Part shown: piece after piece, positions 35,161 to 47,700 of the stretch
How positions within the stretch are numbered: position 1 is the stretch's first letter
How the letters are laid out: the number at the start of each line of letters is the position of its first letter
From: Gerris lacustris
Lineage: Eukaryota > Arthropoda > Insecta > Hemiptera > Gerridae
Direction: 5' to 3'
Assembly (NCBI GenBank): GCA_951217055.1
Contig: OX578280.1
Location: forward strand, 16,903,394-16,967,393
DNA: 64,000 nt
The notes under the pieces: generated by a model
What the model was told of the DNA's origin: nothing
Databases searched by the model: none
Seen by the model: the letters and a program-made list of their open reading frames with translations, nothing else
Program-made: the position numbers and the translations under genes

Positions 35161-35399
35161 AAATAATACTCAGTAGCGAAGCACGGATATCCAGCTAGTA
35201 TATATGTACATAAAGTGTCAAAATATAAGTAGGTAACACGCTAGAGTCGTAATACCTGTTATATTTGCAATACAGCGTTGTTAATTTCGGACATTATTGT
35301 TATTACCAATATTTATTATGTGGAGTTATAGAAGCTAACGTAAGTACGTGAGGCGATAATCGCAGGTTTCTGTACGATTAAGTTAATATTATTAACTTA

Positions 35400-35940
35400 A
35401 AAAAAAAAATTACTTTTGTATAGTAGCCAGCCATATTGGCCACCATCTTGAAAATATTAAGTGTGAAATTTTAATAGTTGCATATTCTTTTTCTACACTT
35501 CAAGACCTTTAAATTGATGTATAATATGTCTTGGTGACTAAAAACATATTTTTGTCACCCGCCATATTGGCCGCCATCTTGAAAATATTAGGTGTGACAT
35601 TTTAATAGTTGCTGGTTTCTGTACGATTAAGTTAAAATGATTAAGTGTGAAGTTTTAATAGTTACATATTCTTTTTCAACACTTCAAGACCTTTAATTTG
35701 ATGTATAAAATGTCATGATTACTAAAAACTTTTTTTTTTAATCATCCGCCATATTTGCCGCCATCTTGAAAATATTAAGTCTGAAAAATCAAAAATGTGT
35801 CCAGTTGTCATAAATGCCGAGATGCACCTGTGTGCTGAATTTCATGTTCCTAGCTATAGTAGTTTATGAATTGAAACTACCAACGGGCAGACAGAGCTGT
35901 TATATAAGGTTTCTTTTTGTACTTCGTACAGGAACCTAAA
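35400..35940 (-). repeat. Family O tandem repeat
   Basis: Three diverged units each hold 'CCATATTGGCCGCCATCTTG' and AAAATATTAAGTGTGAAATT on the plus strand. On the minus strand, upstream of the units, stands a 'CTCTGTCTGCCCG' tract and 'GAACATGAAATTCAGCACAC'. Another piece lies at 53.38 kb. Confidence 0.75.
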
Positions 35941-36386
35941 AATTCATATTTCAAGCCATAGATTCTATATCCACTCTTAAAAATATGGCTTTCAATTTGT
36001 TTTATTTTTATTTGTAGTTTCTGTTCACTAGAAGTGCTCATCAACATTTTTTTAAAGAATTTAAAAATCCTCAGCCAACAGTTTACGCCCGTCTTTTTAT
36101 CTCCATCCGTTCTCGAGAAAAGTGCGAATCCTTGTATATCAAGCTCAGACTCATTACATATTTCTCAGCATACGATACTATTGTAGCATTACAGTGTAGT
36201 ACATAGTACATATATGATGTATATATATATATTAGTAAAATTATATATATTTATTTTGAAGAAGTTGTGGTGTGATGACCGCTAGTACCGAGAATGGTCT
36301 AAAACGAGTAAGCTGCTTATACAAAGATTGGCATAGCACAGTAAAGCATAATTTCGTGGCGTATGCGTTTGAGGCAAATTTAACCA

Positions 36387-36892
36387 TTTTTACTTACTCA
36401 TATAAAGAGAAAGAATTGTAATGGCGCGAAAATTCAATTTTGAGATTTAAACGGATTTACACGTTTTGAGGTCCCCTGTGTCCAAAAGAGTGGTTTTTAA
36501 AAAATGTCCGTCTGTCTGTGCAGTCGCCTGGAGCCTAAACTACAGGACCGATTTAGACGAAATTTGGCATACATGTTCAGAAAAATCATACCCCGAGGCA
36601 AAATCGAAAAATGAATTTTAGCTTCAAATTTGGGGGCAAAAAAAATTAAAATGTAGTCCATTTAAATACGAATCTAACGATATAAACCGTTTTTCTGGGA
36701 AAAATCTAGTTTCTGAGAAAATAGCTTAAAACGCGGACGGAGAGAGCCCGGGTTCAATTCCCCGCCGAGGAGAAGTTATTTTTATGATACATTTTGATGA
36801 AATATTCAATAATAATTAAATGTAGCTATGAAAACTAATAAATGGATCGTATATGAGAAAGTTTGTCAGAGTTGTGTCGGATCAATTTTTCA
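36387..36892 (+). repeat. Family A repeat, copy 3
   Basis: A near full-length copy with a deletion in the middle. The box-B-like 'GGGTTCAATTCCCCG' has one change from the consensus. Confidence 0.85.
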
Positions 36893-37802
36893 TATTCGAG
36901 GGCTAACTAAATAACTAAGAACTAGCTAAGAACCATAATATTTGAAGATTATTATTAAGATTTTAGTATCGACCATGATTTAGCAACAACATAGACATGA
37001 TATTATAATATTCCAGACTAGACAAATTAAATTATTTCTAACATTTTCAATCTTTAAAAGTTCAAATAATCATAGTAATATTATAATTTTCTAAAAAAAA
37101 AAAAAAAAAAATCAATATTATTTTTCTTACAAAAAACAAATAAAAGTACGACATTAATAACGCAAATAAAATCCATATAATTATGTCAGTTAAAAATGTA
37201 AATATTGTGACGTTTTAGAAAACAGAAATAAATTAAAAAAAAAAAAAAAAAAATACTCAGACCTACATGGTAATCTAACCTTCTGTGGAATGTGATTGTC
37301 AGAGACATCTAGCGGCAAAAGTATGCAACAAGCTTTAGGGTATACGCAGCCTTAAGCATAATTATTAGTAAAATAATCCTGTTTACCTTAAGTTTACTTG
37401 TATCGTATGTCAAAAAGACAAACTCGGCTCGAGAGCTTTAAATATTTCCAACTGTTTCACTCGTCTATCTAGAGAAGGAAGCCATCTTCACTTTAGAAAG
37501 GGCCTTGTTTACTTTAAATTTCAAACTCTAACCCGACTCCGGCACATAATCCTATTTCCAAAGCTAATAATAATATCAATAAAGCTAATACTTACAGTAT
37601 GGAAATATCACGTAAATACTGCTTTAAGAGAGCCGAGCAGTTTATATTTATTGAGAAAGTTAAAGTTAGACCTTTATCCTATAACCAAACACATTTTTAG
37701 TTGCGAACAGTTATGTAAATGATGTGCAACCTACAAAATAGTTTATAATAGTTAAATATTATAAACTATATATTGAAGCAATCAATATAAAATAGAAAAA
37801 AA
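36893..37802. other. AT-rich DNA, no gene recognised
   Basis: Poly-A/T tracts near 37097 and 37235. Nothing else is recognised. Confidence 0.4.
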
Positions 37803-38102
37803 ACACACCTAAAACACTAAAACAGAGTGCAATCTTATATTATTCTGCATGAGTTCTTAAGAAAATAGTTGTTTATTATTTATATGAGCATTCAGAAATT
37901 GATAACATATATACACCACCATTTAGAATCCAATACCTACAACTCCAACGAAGATTTTCATAAAATATTATTTATTTCGTCAATCGAGCGTAAATTATTA
38001 TCACACAAGAGAGGATATAAAATGTAAAGAACTGTACAAATATGATTACGAGTCTTCTACAAACGTAGTCCTCCAGTCCTCCCCTCCGCAGTTTAATATA
38101 TC
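37803..38102. repeat. Family M repeat, copy 2
   Basis: Nearly identical to 8540-8832, with one short insertion ('CAGTCCTCCC') near the right end. There is no D sequence next to it here. Confidence 0.85.
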
Positions 38103-38180
38103 ACCTCCAACTTGATACAACAAAATATACTTGTCCTAGACGCTGTAAAGAACGCATATCGTGTCTCATTATGTAATGAA

Positions 38181-39008
38181 GTACTAGTAATCTAGTACTT
38201 CCTACTAGAACGGGTAGGACGAACCACTTGTCCGAACCTAGGTTATTCATCTTTTAGGCCCATATTACTAGCCCCGTGGTGGAAAGTTCCAGCTACTTCA
38301 CACATCATATATTTTTGTACATTGTACCGTCAAAGCGAGTATGGTGTGGTCATTAGTAAGCTATATAAGCGTAGGGGAAGAGTGCCCCATAGGGGATGTC
38401 CCTCGCCCTGCTCCGTCCTCGAACCATAGATACAAATCACATCATCATGACACGGATCGGACCCACATCAATCGGACCAGATCAAAGCGTGGGGGAAGAG
38501 TGCCCTATAGGGGGTGTCCCTCGCCCTGCTCCGCCCTCGAACCATAGATACAAATCACATCATCATGACACGGATCGGACCCACATCAATCGGACCAGAT
38601 CAAAGCGTGGGGGAAGAGTGCCCTATAGGGGGTGTCCCTCGCCCTGCTCCGCCCTCGAACCATAGATACAAATCACATCATCATGACACGGATCGGACCC
38701 ACATCAATCGGACCAGATCAAAGCGTGGGGGAAGAGTGTCCCATAGAGGGTGTCCCTCGCCCTGCTCCGTCCTCGAACCATAGATACAAATCACATCACC
38801 ATGACACGGATCGGACCCACATCAATCGGACCAGATCAAAGCGTGGGGGAAGAGTGCCCCATTGGGGGTGTCCCTTGCCCTGCACCGTCCGCGATTCTTA
38901 GATGCAATTCAGATTCAGAGTGTCATGGCGTGGGATCGAACCCACGATCTCGAGTCGCCTCGAGTTAATTAGGCTAGCGCCTAGAGCCCTTCGGCCAAGC
39001 TGGCTCCC
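38181..39008 (-). mobile_element. Family F tRNA-like SINE with internal 118-bp array
   Basis: Flanked by a 14-bp target duplication, CATTATGTAATGAA, at 38167-38180 and 39009-39022. This is direct evidence of retroposition. On the minus strand it starts 'GGGGAGCCAGCTTGGCCGAA' and has 'GTGGGTTCGATCCCACGCC', matching tRNA box A and box B with a long variable arm (Leu/Ser type). Then come tandem units, the body, and a CTAGTAGG-type tail. The array words start at 38369, 38487, 38605, 38723 and 38841. The 89-codon frames across it are by-products of the repeat. Confidence 0.85.
38369..38895. repeat. 118-bp tandem array inside family F
   Basis: Four full units plus a partial one, spaced exactly 118 bp and almost identical. 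On the minus strand each unit has 'GTGGGTCCGATCCGTGTCAT', a degenerate copy of the SINE's box-B region, so the array seems to derive from the SINE itself. Confidence 0.95.
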
Positions 39009-39211
39009 CATTATGTAATGAAAGTTTTAGACGTTTTCCTCCTACTTCTGGAATATTCAGAAAAACATCATTTAAAGATAGACGCCTCAAACTGAAAGTT
39101 TTTACCATGTATACCATGTATCATCAAAATCGTCTAGTTTAGTAAACGAGTAAATCCATGAAAATTTCAAATATGTAGATTATATTATATCTCTCCCTCT
39201 CTATTTCTGTG

Positions 39212-39860
<649 letters not shown>

Positions 39861-39908
39861 ATTGAAGCGAGCGTAGCGAGCTTCCTACATTCAACGAAAT
39901 ATGCTCCG

Positions 39909-39972
<64 letters not shown>

Positions 39973-40647
39973 AGTAACGTTTACGCGTGTGACGATAACT
40001 TGAGTAAAAGTTAACCGATTTAGTTGAAATTTGGTATACATGTTCCTCTTACTAATACTCAGGCTAAGTTCGTTGGACAGCGTGATCCGTCCATGAGTTC
40101 GCGCGCAACGCTCGCGTAAACGAGAGGTACAAAAATTAAATTGGAATTTCAGGACGGGAAAAGATTCTATCATCATCTACTCGATGAGACGAACATTTTT
40201 TTCCAATAACATTTTTTACTAAAACCAACAGCGACACCGGTATGACTTAATAAAGGTCGCTAAAACTATTAAAGCGGACCTAAACGTTTATAATAGAGAA
40301 AACAACCTTTTTACCGATATCTTACGTTCTAACGAAACGATTTTAATAAAACTTCATATACACCATCTAATGCACAATTGAAACAGGTATGCAAAATTTC
40401 AACTTGATACAAGCAAAATTCTTTGCGTAGTGACGAGATACATTTATAATAATTGTTTAAAAGCTACCGCGGGTGGTGAAGATTGTTATAGTCGTATAGT
40501 GTATGGTTTGTTTAGGAAGTAAAGCTTTGTACCGAGTACCCCCACTCTTCCCTACACTACCCTCTTCCACTTATCTTCAACTATGACATTCATCATGATT
40601 AATAAATTTCAATATTCAGTATTTCATTACAATACGCTCGCTTCAAT
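39861..40647 (+). mobile_element. Family C element, copy with ATTGAAGCGAGCGT ends
   Basis: 14-bp terminal inverted repeats ATTGAAGCGAGCGT (39861) and ACGCTCGCTTCAAT (ending 40647). The body matches the 26.6-27.0 kb copy at 'TTTGGTATACATGTTC', 'GCTAAGTTCGTTGGACA' and 'ACCGATATCTTACGTTCTAA'. Here a (GTCT)n tract of about 16 units (39908-39972) fills the place where the other copies have unique sequence. Confidence 0.8.
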
Positions 40648-40826
40648 GATAGAGCCACGCGATGCCTAGTTTATCATTACATTTGACCCTAACATTATAA
40701 GGACAGCGATGGAATAGATTAAAGCCTTAAAAGGTCAATTAGCGTAAGACTACCCTAATTTTAATTTGAGCATCTATGAGGGTCATCTTAAATGAATTAT
40801 TATCTTTCCACGTAAACCATAAAAGA

Positions 40827-41397
40827 AAAATCGGTCCGAGAAAACTCAGACAAACTTTCTCATATACGAGTTTATAATTACTTAACCCATTATTTTCCAT
40901 TTATTAGTTTTCAAATGTACATTTAAATAATATTGAACATTTCATCAAAATCTATCATAAAAATAACTTCTCCTGGGCGGGGAATCGAACCCGGGCTCTC
41001 TCCGTCCGCGTTTTAAGCTAATTTCTCAGGAACTAGATTTTTCCCGGGAAAACGGCTTATATCGTTGGATTCGTATTCAAATGGACTACATTTTAGAATT
41101 TTTTAATCAAAATCGTCGGAACCGTTTTCAAGAAATAATTTTTTTCATGTTTTTTCAGAGTTTTTGGGGAGTAGCGCCCCCCAAATTTAGAGCTAAAATT
41201 CATTTCTCGATTTCGCCTCGGGGTATGATTGTTCTGAACATGTATGCCAAATTTCGTCAAAATCGGCCCAGTAGTTTAGGCTCCAGGCGTCTGCACAGAC
41301 GACAGACGACAGACGAACGTGTAAATCCATCAAAATCTCAAAATCGAATTTTTGCGCCATCACAATACTTTCTCTTTATATGAGAAAGTAAAAAAAT
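40827..41397 (-). repeat. Family A repeat, copy 4
   Basis: Full length and inverted, with both ends present and the exact 'GGGTTCGATTCCCCG' box-B-like motif at about 40979-40993. The 100-codon plus-strand frame in it is the antisense of noncoding sequence. Confidence 0.88.
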
Positions 41398-42073
41398 TGT
41401 TATTTGTAAATTAATTTTATCTAATAAAGTAACCTCTTTCTCGCATATGAAAGTTTATGAATATATTTATACTCATAAACTATTCACATATTTAGCATAT
41501 TTCTAGTAACAGCTGAAAATTAAACAATTTCCACGTGTTATGTGTTACTAGAAGAAGGGCTCCTGGTTCGATCCCTCGGAGGTCACAATGAATTTTTCTT
41601 ACAGTGGACCGATAAAGTGGTTGTTATCGCACTTAAAATAGTACTCAAAACAGCAGATTCCTGCACTTACTACTTTACCGCACTCCAGTGTTTCAACTTA
41701 CGAACATAAAGAACTAAAATCTAAGCAAAGATTAAATAATCCAAATTATAATAATAATAACAATGACAACTAATGATTATTTTTTAACTAACTACATGAT
41801 TTAAACACTATATATTAAATATAAAAATGTTAAAATATAAAATAGTAAAGATAGACAATCTAAAAAAAAAAAATCAAATTTGATGAGTAAGTGTTATGAT
41901 GAAAAATAATAACAGCACTTGGTCAGGTTTGCTGAATCAGGCAAAAAAAGGCAACACTGGCTATAAACAGAACAGCTGGTATAGTTGATATTTAAAACCT
42001 TTTACATGTTGATGAACACATTATTATTTTATATTTTATTTACAGATTAAAAACTAACTGTAGGAAAAAATTT
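41398..42073. other. No gene recognised; isolated box-B-like motif
   Basis: 41567-41590 reads 'TGGTTCGATCCCTCGGAGG' followed by TCACAATG. The same words occur inverted near 16716-16740. No box A is seen at tRNA distance, so no tRNA gene is called. Confidence 0.45.
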
Positions 42074-42206
42074 AATGTGCAACTCGAGCTTAAAATGTCT
42101 TTGCTGCACTCGAGAAACCTTTCCGCCCTCACCTGCGGCTCGTGCATAAATATTTCTCTCGAGTACAGCAAAGTGCTACTTTACGCACTAGTTGCACAAA
42201 TAACTA
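42074..42206. mobile_element. Small fold-back (R-type), copy 3
   Basis: Arms 'GTGCAACTCGAGC' / 'GCACTAGTTGCAC' and 'GCTGCACTCGAG' / 'CTCGAGTACAGC' around a 'CCGCCCTCACCTGCGG' centre. The same design as 29050-29188. Confidence 0.7.
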
Positions 42207-42214
42207 TTATGGGT

Positions 42215-42600
42215 AATAACCGATTTTTTTTGGGGGGGGGGGGGATTTTGATGTTTTTTGACAAAATGGTATGAAAAATTAAATGCTTTCCAACAGTTTG
42301 TAATCTACTCTTCAATACCTATCACTTGATACCACACTTAAATATTAAAAAAAAATTGCGTGACATGAATTATCCACCATTTTAGATTTGAACAGCTGAT
42401 AATTTTGAGTTCACTGGATTCTTCCTGTGTGAGCGTGAAAACGATCTTTAATACGGCAAATTTTGATGTTTATATTTCTTTTGATTCAAAAGTTATTGGA
42501 ACCGTAAAGAGTGAGAGACAGACGGACAGACACAGCAACTCTAAGGTTTTTTTTGGTTTTATTAACGAAACTCTAAAAATTAAGTGTCCTCGAGGGTTTA
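42215..42600 (-). repeat. Module-bearing repeat with poly-G tract
   Basis: A 13-base G run near 42231, then on the minus strand 'GGTATCAAGTGATAGGTATT' and 'GAAGAGTAGATTACAAAC'. Further right, a 'GTGTCTGTCCGTCTGTCTCT' tract lies on the minus strand (about 42514-42534). Confidence 0.5.
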
Positions 42601-42734
42601 TAGTTGTGTAGGGTTATCGAAATAGCCTATCAAATCAACTTTTTTTATAAAAGAGCATATAACAACACTTATAACTAACTATACTTCATAAATTTTAACA
42701 ATACTGCAACAATAGGAATAAATTAGAATTATTA

Positions 42735-42870
42735 ATTATTAGGGGGCATGGTAGTGCCCTCGCCAAGTCGAGCACAGCCGTACCATCTACTGGAACCAAC
42801 TCACGGCAATTTGGACCCCCCTCTATTGTCCCATTAAAGATACTTAGATGTATAAAACTTATTTTTCTAA
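42735..42870 (+). repeat. Family H head segment, copy 1
   Basis: Shares 'GGGGGCATGGTAGTGCC', 'CAAGTCGAGCACAGCCGTAC' and 'CAACTCACGGCAATTTGGA' with 58372-58475. ATGGTA/TACCAT arms can pair. Function unknown; it is always upstream of the H fold-back here. Confidence 0.75.
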
Positions 42871-42922
42871 CTAATTATTCTCTAACTAAGTATAACTAAC
42901 TATTTTTTTAACTAAAGTCTCG

Positions 42923-43386
42923 CGTGAAAAGTTGTGAGATCCATAGGTTTAGCTAAGTCTCCTACTGTCCGAGTAAGTTCTACTAGGTCTAATTTATCCA
43001 GTGCAAGTACATGATGTTTGTCTGTCCCTCTCTCTATTCTCTTTCCCAAATCACTCTACACGTTTAAATTTAAAAAAAAAAACTCTGACTTGGCAAATAC
43101 ACACCACAAAGAGGCTAAAATTAAATGCAGTGTCGTATACAAATTTGTATCCTTGTTCTGCGACGCTCAAATGACAAAATAATATTTATTATTTGATTTA
43201 AGTTTGTGGTGTGTACTTGCCAAGTCAGAAAATGTTTTTAAATTTAAACGTGTGGAGTGATTTGGGAAAGAGAATAGAGAGAGGGACAGACAAACATCAT
43301 CTAATTGCACTGGATAAATTAGACCTGGTAGAACTTACTCGGACAGTGGGAGACTTGGCTAAACCTATGATCTCACAACTTTTCAC
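42923..43386. mobile_element. Family H fold-back element, complete
   Basis: Inverted arms of ~180 bp (42923-43105 and 43205-43386), from GTGAAAAGTTGTGAGATC outside to TTGGCAAATACACACCACAA inside, around a ~100 bp loop. The 60-codon frame in the right arm is not a gene. Confidence 0.85.
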
Positions 43387-44102
43387 TTATTAGACTTGAC
43401 TTATTTTTTTACACTAGTGTTTTTGTTGCGATATATTTATAATGGAATATTTTATAAAACAATTTTAATCTATACAGATTTCACAATATCTTTCGTTTTC
43501 TTTTCTTATTTATCAATCCATTTAAAGAGTTAATAAAGTTGGTTTCTATCTTCGTCACATTTATGTCAGGAAATAACTATGCTTTTTTTTAGAAAGAACA
43601 AAATGCGGAAATTTGATCTGAACGAATGATGATAATGTATTACGTTGACAAGGAAAGAGTTTATTTCTAAAAAAAAAATACACATATAGGTCGGCTGGAG
43701 ATTATGTGACAGGTAATCTATCTAGATGATTGAAGACAGTTATCATCGTAAAAGGTAAAATATTTTAGTCTCTATAGTAGGGAGGGAAAACCTTTAGCAG
43801 TAAAGTGGTAACCTGATATTTCAAACGTTGGGAAACTGATAAAAATATATCCTTAACGTAACTGAAATCGATCGAATAGGGTCAATCCTAATCAGACTGC
43901 CTATGATACCCGTTTAAATACCTGCAAACCACCTTAACAAAAATCCAATCAAAAGATTCCATTTAAAAAAACAAAATAAATAAATATACTCCAAAATTGT
44001 CCCCATTGCACCCTTCCACAAATTTGATTAAAAAGCACCAATCCTTTACAAAACATCAAAATTAAATAATTAATATAAAAATGCCATTTTTCAAAACTAA
44101 TC
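43387..44102. other. No gene recognised
   Basis: AT-rich, with a 110-codon minus-strand frame (43949-44281) that includes a long Lys run from the poly-T tract and has no domain. Confidence 0.4.
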
Positions 44103-44290
44103 TTATTTTCAACCTTTTTTTTTTTTTTTTTTTTTTTTGTTTCTGTTTTCTTTACCTTAGTTGTATCTATGTGCAAAAATTGGGGAAGATTGAACGACGG
44201 TAAGTGGTTTAAAATTGGGGTAATAGGTGTGCGATGAAACTTAAAAAGCAAAGTAATATAAGACCAGTAATAAAAAGGCACAAAATAAAC
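44103..44290 (+). repeat. Family N repeat, copy 1
   Basis: A poly-T tract, then 'TTGGGGAAGATTGAACGACG', 'GTGCGATGAAACTT' and 'TAAGACCAGTAA'. The second copy is at 48068-48245. Each N copy is followed by an inverted family B copy. Confidence 0.8.
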
Positions 44291-44342
44291 CCTCTTAAAA
44301 TAAAATTATGGCTCCGGTAAATACAAATAATTTGTTATTACT

Positions 44343-44456
<114 letters not shown>

Positions 44457-44497
44457 ATATTGTATATATAAATAAGTATACAGCTTTCATTAAAATA

Positions 44498-45375
44498 GTC
44501 TGCCACATAGCTACCTCGCACCCTAATATACTTAAGTTATTGTATATGCTTTCACAACCTACTATTGTCAAATTTATTAAATTTTCCCTCGTTTTTTAAA
44601 TCTGTCAAACTTATTTTGAATTTTCACAGGAATTAAAGTATCATATTTGTATTAAAGAGCGCAGACGGTTGAAATTAATCTGGGGCTATCTGCGAGCAAC
44701 TGTCGACAAACCATCTAAATTTCATAATAATCAGTAATACGTACTTTAGAGGAGGTAGGTGAAAATAAATGTATGTTTGTACGTATGTTGATGAGAAACA
44801 AATGGGTGCAGAAGGTTAAAACTGATATGGGACCAACAATGGGCTAATTATGACCTACCATCCAAATGTTTAATATAATTAGACGTGAAGTTTTAAGAAA
44901 TGTTAGTTCGCAAATATTGAGCGACAGACTGACACACAGGTAAGGGACCCAAAATATTTCCTGATGATCAACTGATTTCTATCTTGGAATTTTTGAAATC
45001 GGAGACAAAAAATATTTGTTCTTCGGAACGACCATAATAAAAAAATGGGACATACCTTCCTCGCATCCTATAACTCACTTTATTGATTTAATACTTTTAC
45101 AAGACATTATTATCTTAACCCGTTTTTTTTAATCTGACAAAATTGTTTTGTAAGTGTAATAAGTTTTGTAAGTATTGTGTTGTAAGTTTTGACAAATAGT
45201 TTTTAAGGTATGTTTGTTTGCAAAAATTAAATCACTCAGACAGACACGGAACAAAAAAAGATGTCTGAAACGGTATTCTAGCTTGGATTTTTTTAAAATC
45301 GGAGACAAAAAAATTATTGTTATTCGAACGATCACATAGCTTTGGTTACCTTCAGTAAACTCGAAACCAATATAA
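44498..45375 (-). repeat. Two adjacent inverted family B copies
   Basis: The first spans 44498-45035. The second, internally shortened, spans 45036-45375 and ends in a degraded GCTTCCGAGC hairpin near 45365. They are head to tail on the minus strand. Confidence 0.8.
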
Positions 45376-46483
45376 AGAGAAATTCGATATTAAGAATCTA
45401 AATTAATTTTTAAAATATATTTAATGTTTTTTTTTTTTTTTTTTTTTTTATAACCATTTTATTTTAAGAATATAACATAATAAAAATAAATAAACAATAC
45501 ATTAAAACATTTGTAATTAAATACATATGTATAGCTTAAATTACATTTGTAACATGGTTACTTCTTACGGTAAGACAAAAGCCTGTGTTGTAAGAAGGAG
45601 TAGATAATTAATTCTCAATATGTTTAGTTTATAGAAAATCATATTGTTCTTTCATTATTAATTATTTTTATTTTTTATATTTAACTAACTAGTATGTTAT
45701 TTGCAGTTGATATATTTATTGTATTATTTCTATTTTATTATTAAAAAACTTATTTTATTATTTTTTAAACTTATTTAGTGCATAAGTTTAGAAGGAATTA
45801 AATTACTCATTTTTGCGTTACTTCAAAAACTTCGTTACTTTGAAACTTCTTTCACAAAATAATTAAATAAATATATTAAAAATGTTTAATTATATATTTT
45901 CATTGCAAATAGAAGTTATTAATAATAGTTCTGTTTAAAATAAAAATAAAAATTGAGTAAATTATCAACTTAAAGCTAGAAATTCAGTGAAGTAAAAAAG
46001 TTTCAGTAAACTCAGAAACCATGATTATAATCAAATTTAAAAAAAAGGATTCTTGAAAATAATTGGCACAGAATTTTAACTGTTAAATGCAGTTTTAATA
46101 AAGTTTTTTAGCAAATAAATTATGAAGTTTTTTTTAGTTTGTCCGATGGAGAAAAATAGAGGGATTCATATAGTTATATTTATTTTTTAAAAAATCCCTT
46201 TTTCAATAAATTAAAATTTCCAACAATATCAATTAATTAACGAATTTAATAAATTAAATTCCAACAATATCAATTTAATTAATGTTTCGCTTTCGAGCTT
46301 ACTGACTGAAGGTAACAGAAGCTATGTCGATCTTTATTGCCTCAATACTATTTATTTGTATCAATAACAGGAACATTTTTAGAGATATTTTTCCAGGAAA
46401 ATACATATTTATTTAAATACACTATATTAAGAATTTGATAATAAATAATTTTATTAAAAACACATTCTTGCTTGCTTGAAAAA
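45376..46483. other. Very AT-rich DNA with one family B fragment
   Basis: 46288-46337 is the 5' hairpin piece of family B ('GAGCTTACTGACTGAAGGTA'). The rest has no gene or repeat match. Confidence 0.45.
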
Positions 46484-46985
46484 TAACTAGTCCGCCATCT
46501 TGTGCAGCCCGCCATATTGGATTTAGAATGACGTTACTTAGCTAACCATGCATTGTCATCAAAACTAAAAGTGTATGCAAAATTGCAATTCAATCAGTTG
46601 AGGATAACTGCTTAAAAATTCAGTTGCAAGATTTGACCTGAACATACATACATACAAACATTGCAAGTTAAATAAAAGCTTGTAAAATAAGTTGATTATA
46701 AAAAGAAATTTTTTAAAAAAGAAGCTTTTATTCGTATTCTTCTCAGCAAACCCTTTCATTTGACACCCATATCATAGGCGTGCATCAAAAATAACTAGTC
46801 CGCCATCTTTGGCTGTCCACCATATTGGATTTAGAATGATTTCACTTAGCTAACCATGCATACCAAACTAAACGTGTATGCAAAATTTCAATTCAATCGG
46901 TTGAGGATAACTGCTTTAAAATTCATTTGCATGATTAGACCCGACATAAATACATACATACATACAAACATTGGAAGTTCTTAAA
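46484..46985 (-). repeat. Family U tandem pair
   Basis: Two ~190 bp units (46484-46670 and 46787-46980). On the minus strand each has a (TATG)n tract, 'TTATCCTCAACTGATTGAA', 'TTTTGCATACAC', then 'CCAATATGGCGGGC' or 'CCAATATGGTGGAC' and AAGATGGCGGAC. The spacer carries 'GGTGTCAAATGAAAGGG' on the same strand. Confidence 0.8.
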
Positions 46986-47160
46986 AAGCTTGTAAAATAG
47001 TCTGAATCGTTGTTAAGAAATTTATTTTTGGCAATTTTTGAATTTTTCGGGAGCAATTCCCCCAAAAGGTATTGATCAAATTCACATCCCTCATGGATAT
47101 GTTTTTGGGCATTGAATCCAGTGTAGCCAACATTTACTTCTAATTATTAGAACATATTAG

Positions 47161-47700
47161 CTTCAGTACAACAAATTCATATACGAGTCCATACTTACTC
47201 AGCCCAGTGTCTTCGATTTATTAGCTTTTGTGTTTTCGTAGGTACATTTGAATTATTATTAAACATTTCATCAAAATGTATCATAAAAATAACTTCTCCT
47301 CTACGGGGAATCGTACCCTGCCTCTCTCCGTCCGCGTTTAAATCTATTTCCTCAGGAACTAGATTTTTTCCGGGAAAAAACTTATCATTAAATTCGTATT
47401 TAAATTGGTTACACTCGAAAACGGTGGAAGCTGTTTTCAAGATATATTTTTTTCACGTTTTTTCAGAGTTTTTGGGACCCTCTAATTTTAAGCTAAAATT
47501 AATTATTTATCGATTTTGCCTTGGGGTATGATTTATCTGATTTTGACAGTTTATCTGATTGTCAAAATCGGCCCAGCAGCTTAGGCTCCAGGTGTCTGCA
47601 CAGACAGACATTTTTTAAAAAAAATTTTTTGGATGCAGGAGACTTTAAAAACTGTAAATCCATCAAAAATCGAATTTCCGTGCCATCACAAATATACTTT
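47161..47700 (-). repeat. Family A repeat, copy 5 (diverged)
   Basis: Recognisable at both ends. The box-B-like motif has decayed to 'GGGTACGATTCCCCG'. The GTCT tract is reduced. Confidence 0.8.

Noticed and set aside
38369..38895. CRISPR-like regularly spaced repeats
   Set aside because: The units are contiguous and identical throughout, with no unique spacers and no cas genes, in a eukaryotic context. The 51-, 71- and 76-bp arrays were rejected for the same reason.
38341..38968. Five overlapping 68-89 codon frames with nearly the same peptide
   Set aside because: The 118-bp period is not a multiple of three and the frames overlap each other. They follow from the noncoding SINE array.
38920..39008. 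A functional tRNA gene on the minus strand
   Set aside because: Boxes A and B are present, but it heads a SINE with target duplication, and the acceptor stem ends do not pair convincingly.
41081..41383. A 100-codon frame with 'MYAKFRQNRPSSLGSR'
   Set aside because: It is a reading of family A repeat DNA. Similar frames appear at other A copies with stops.
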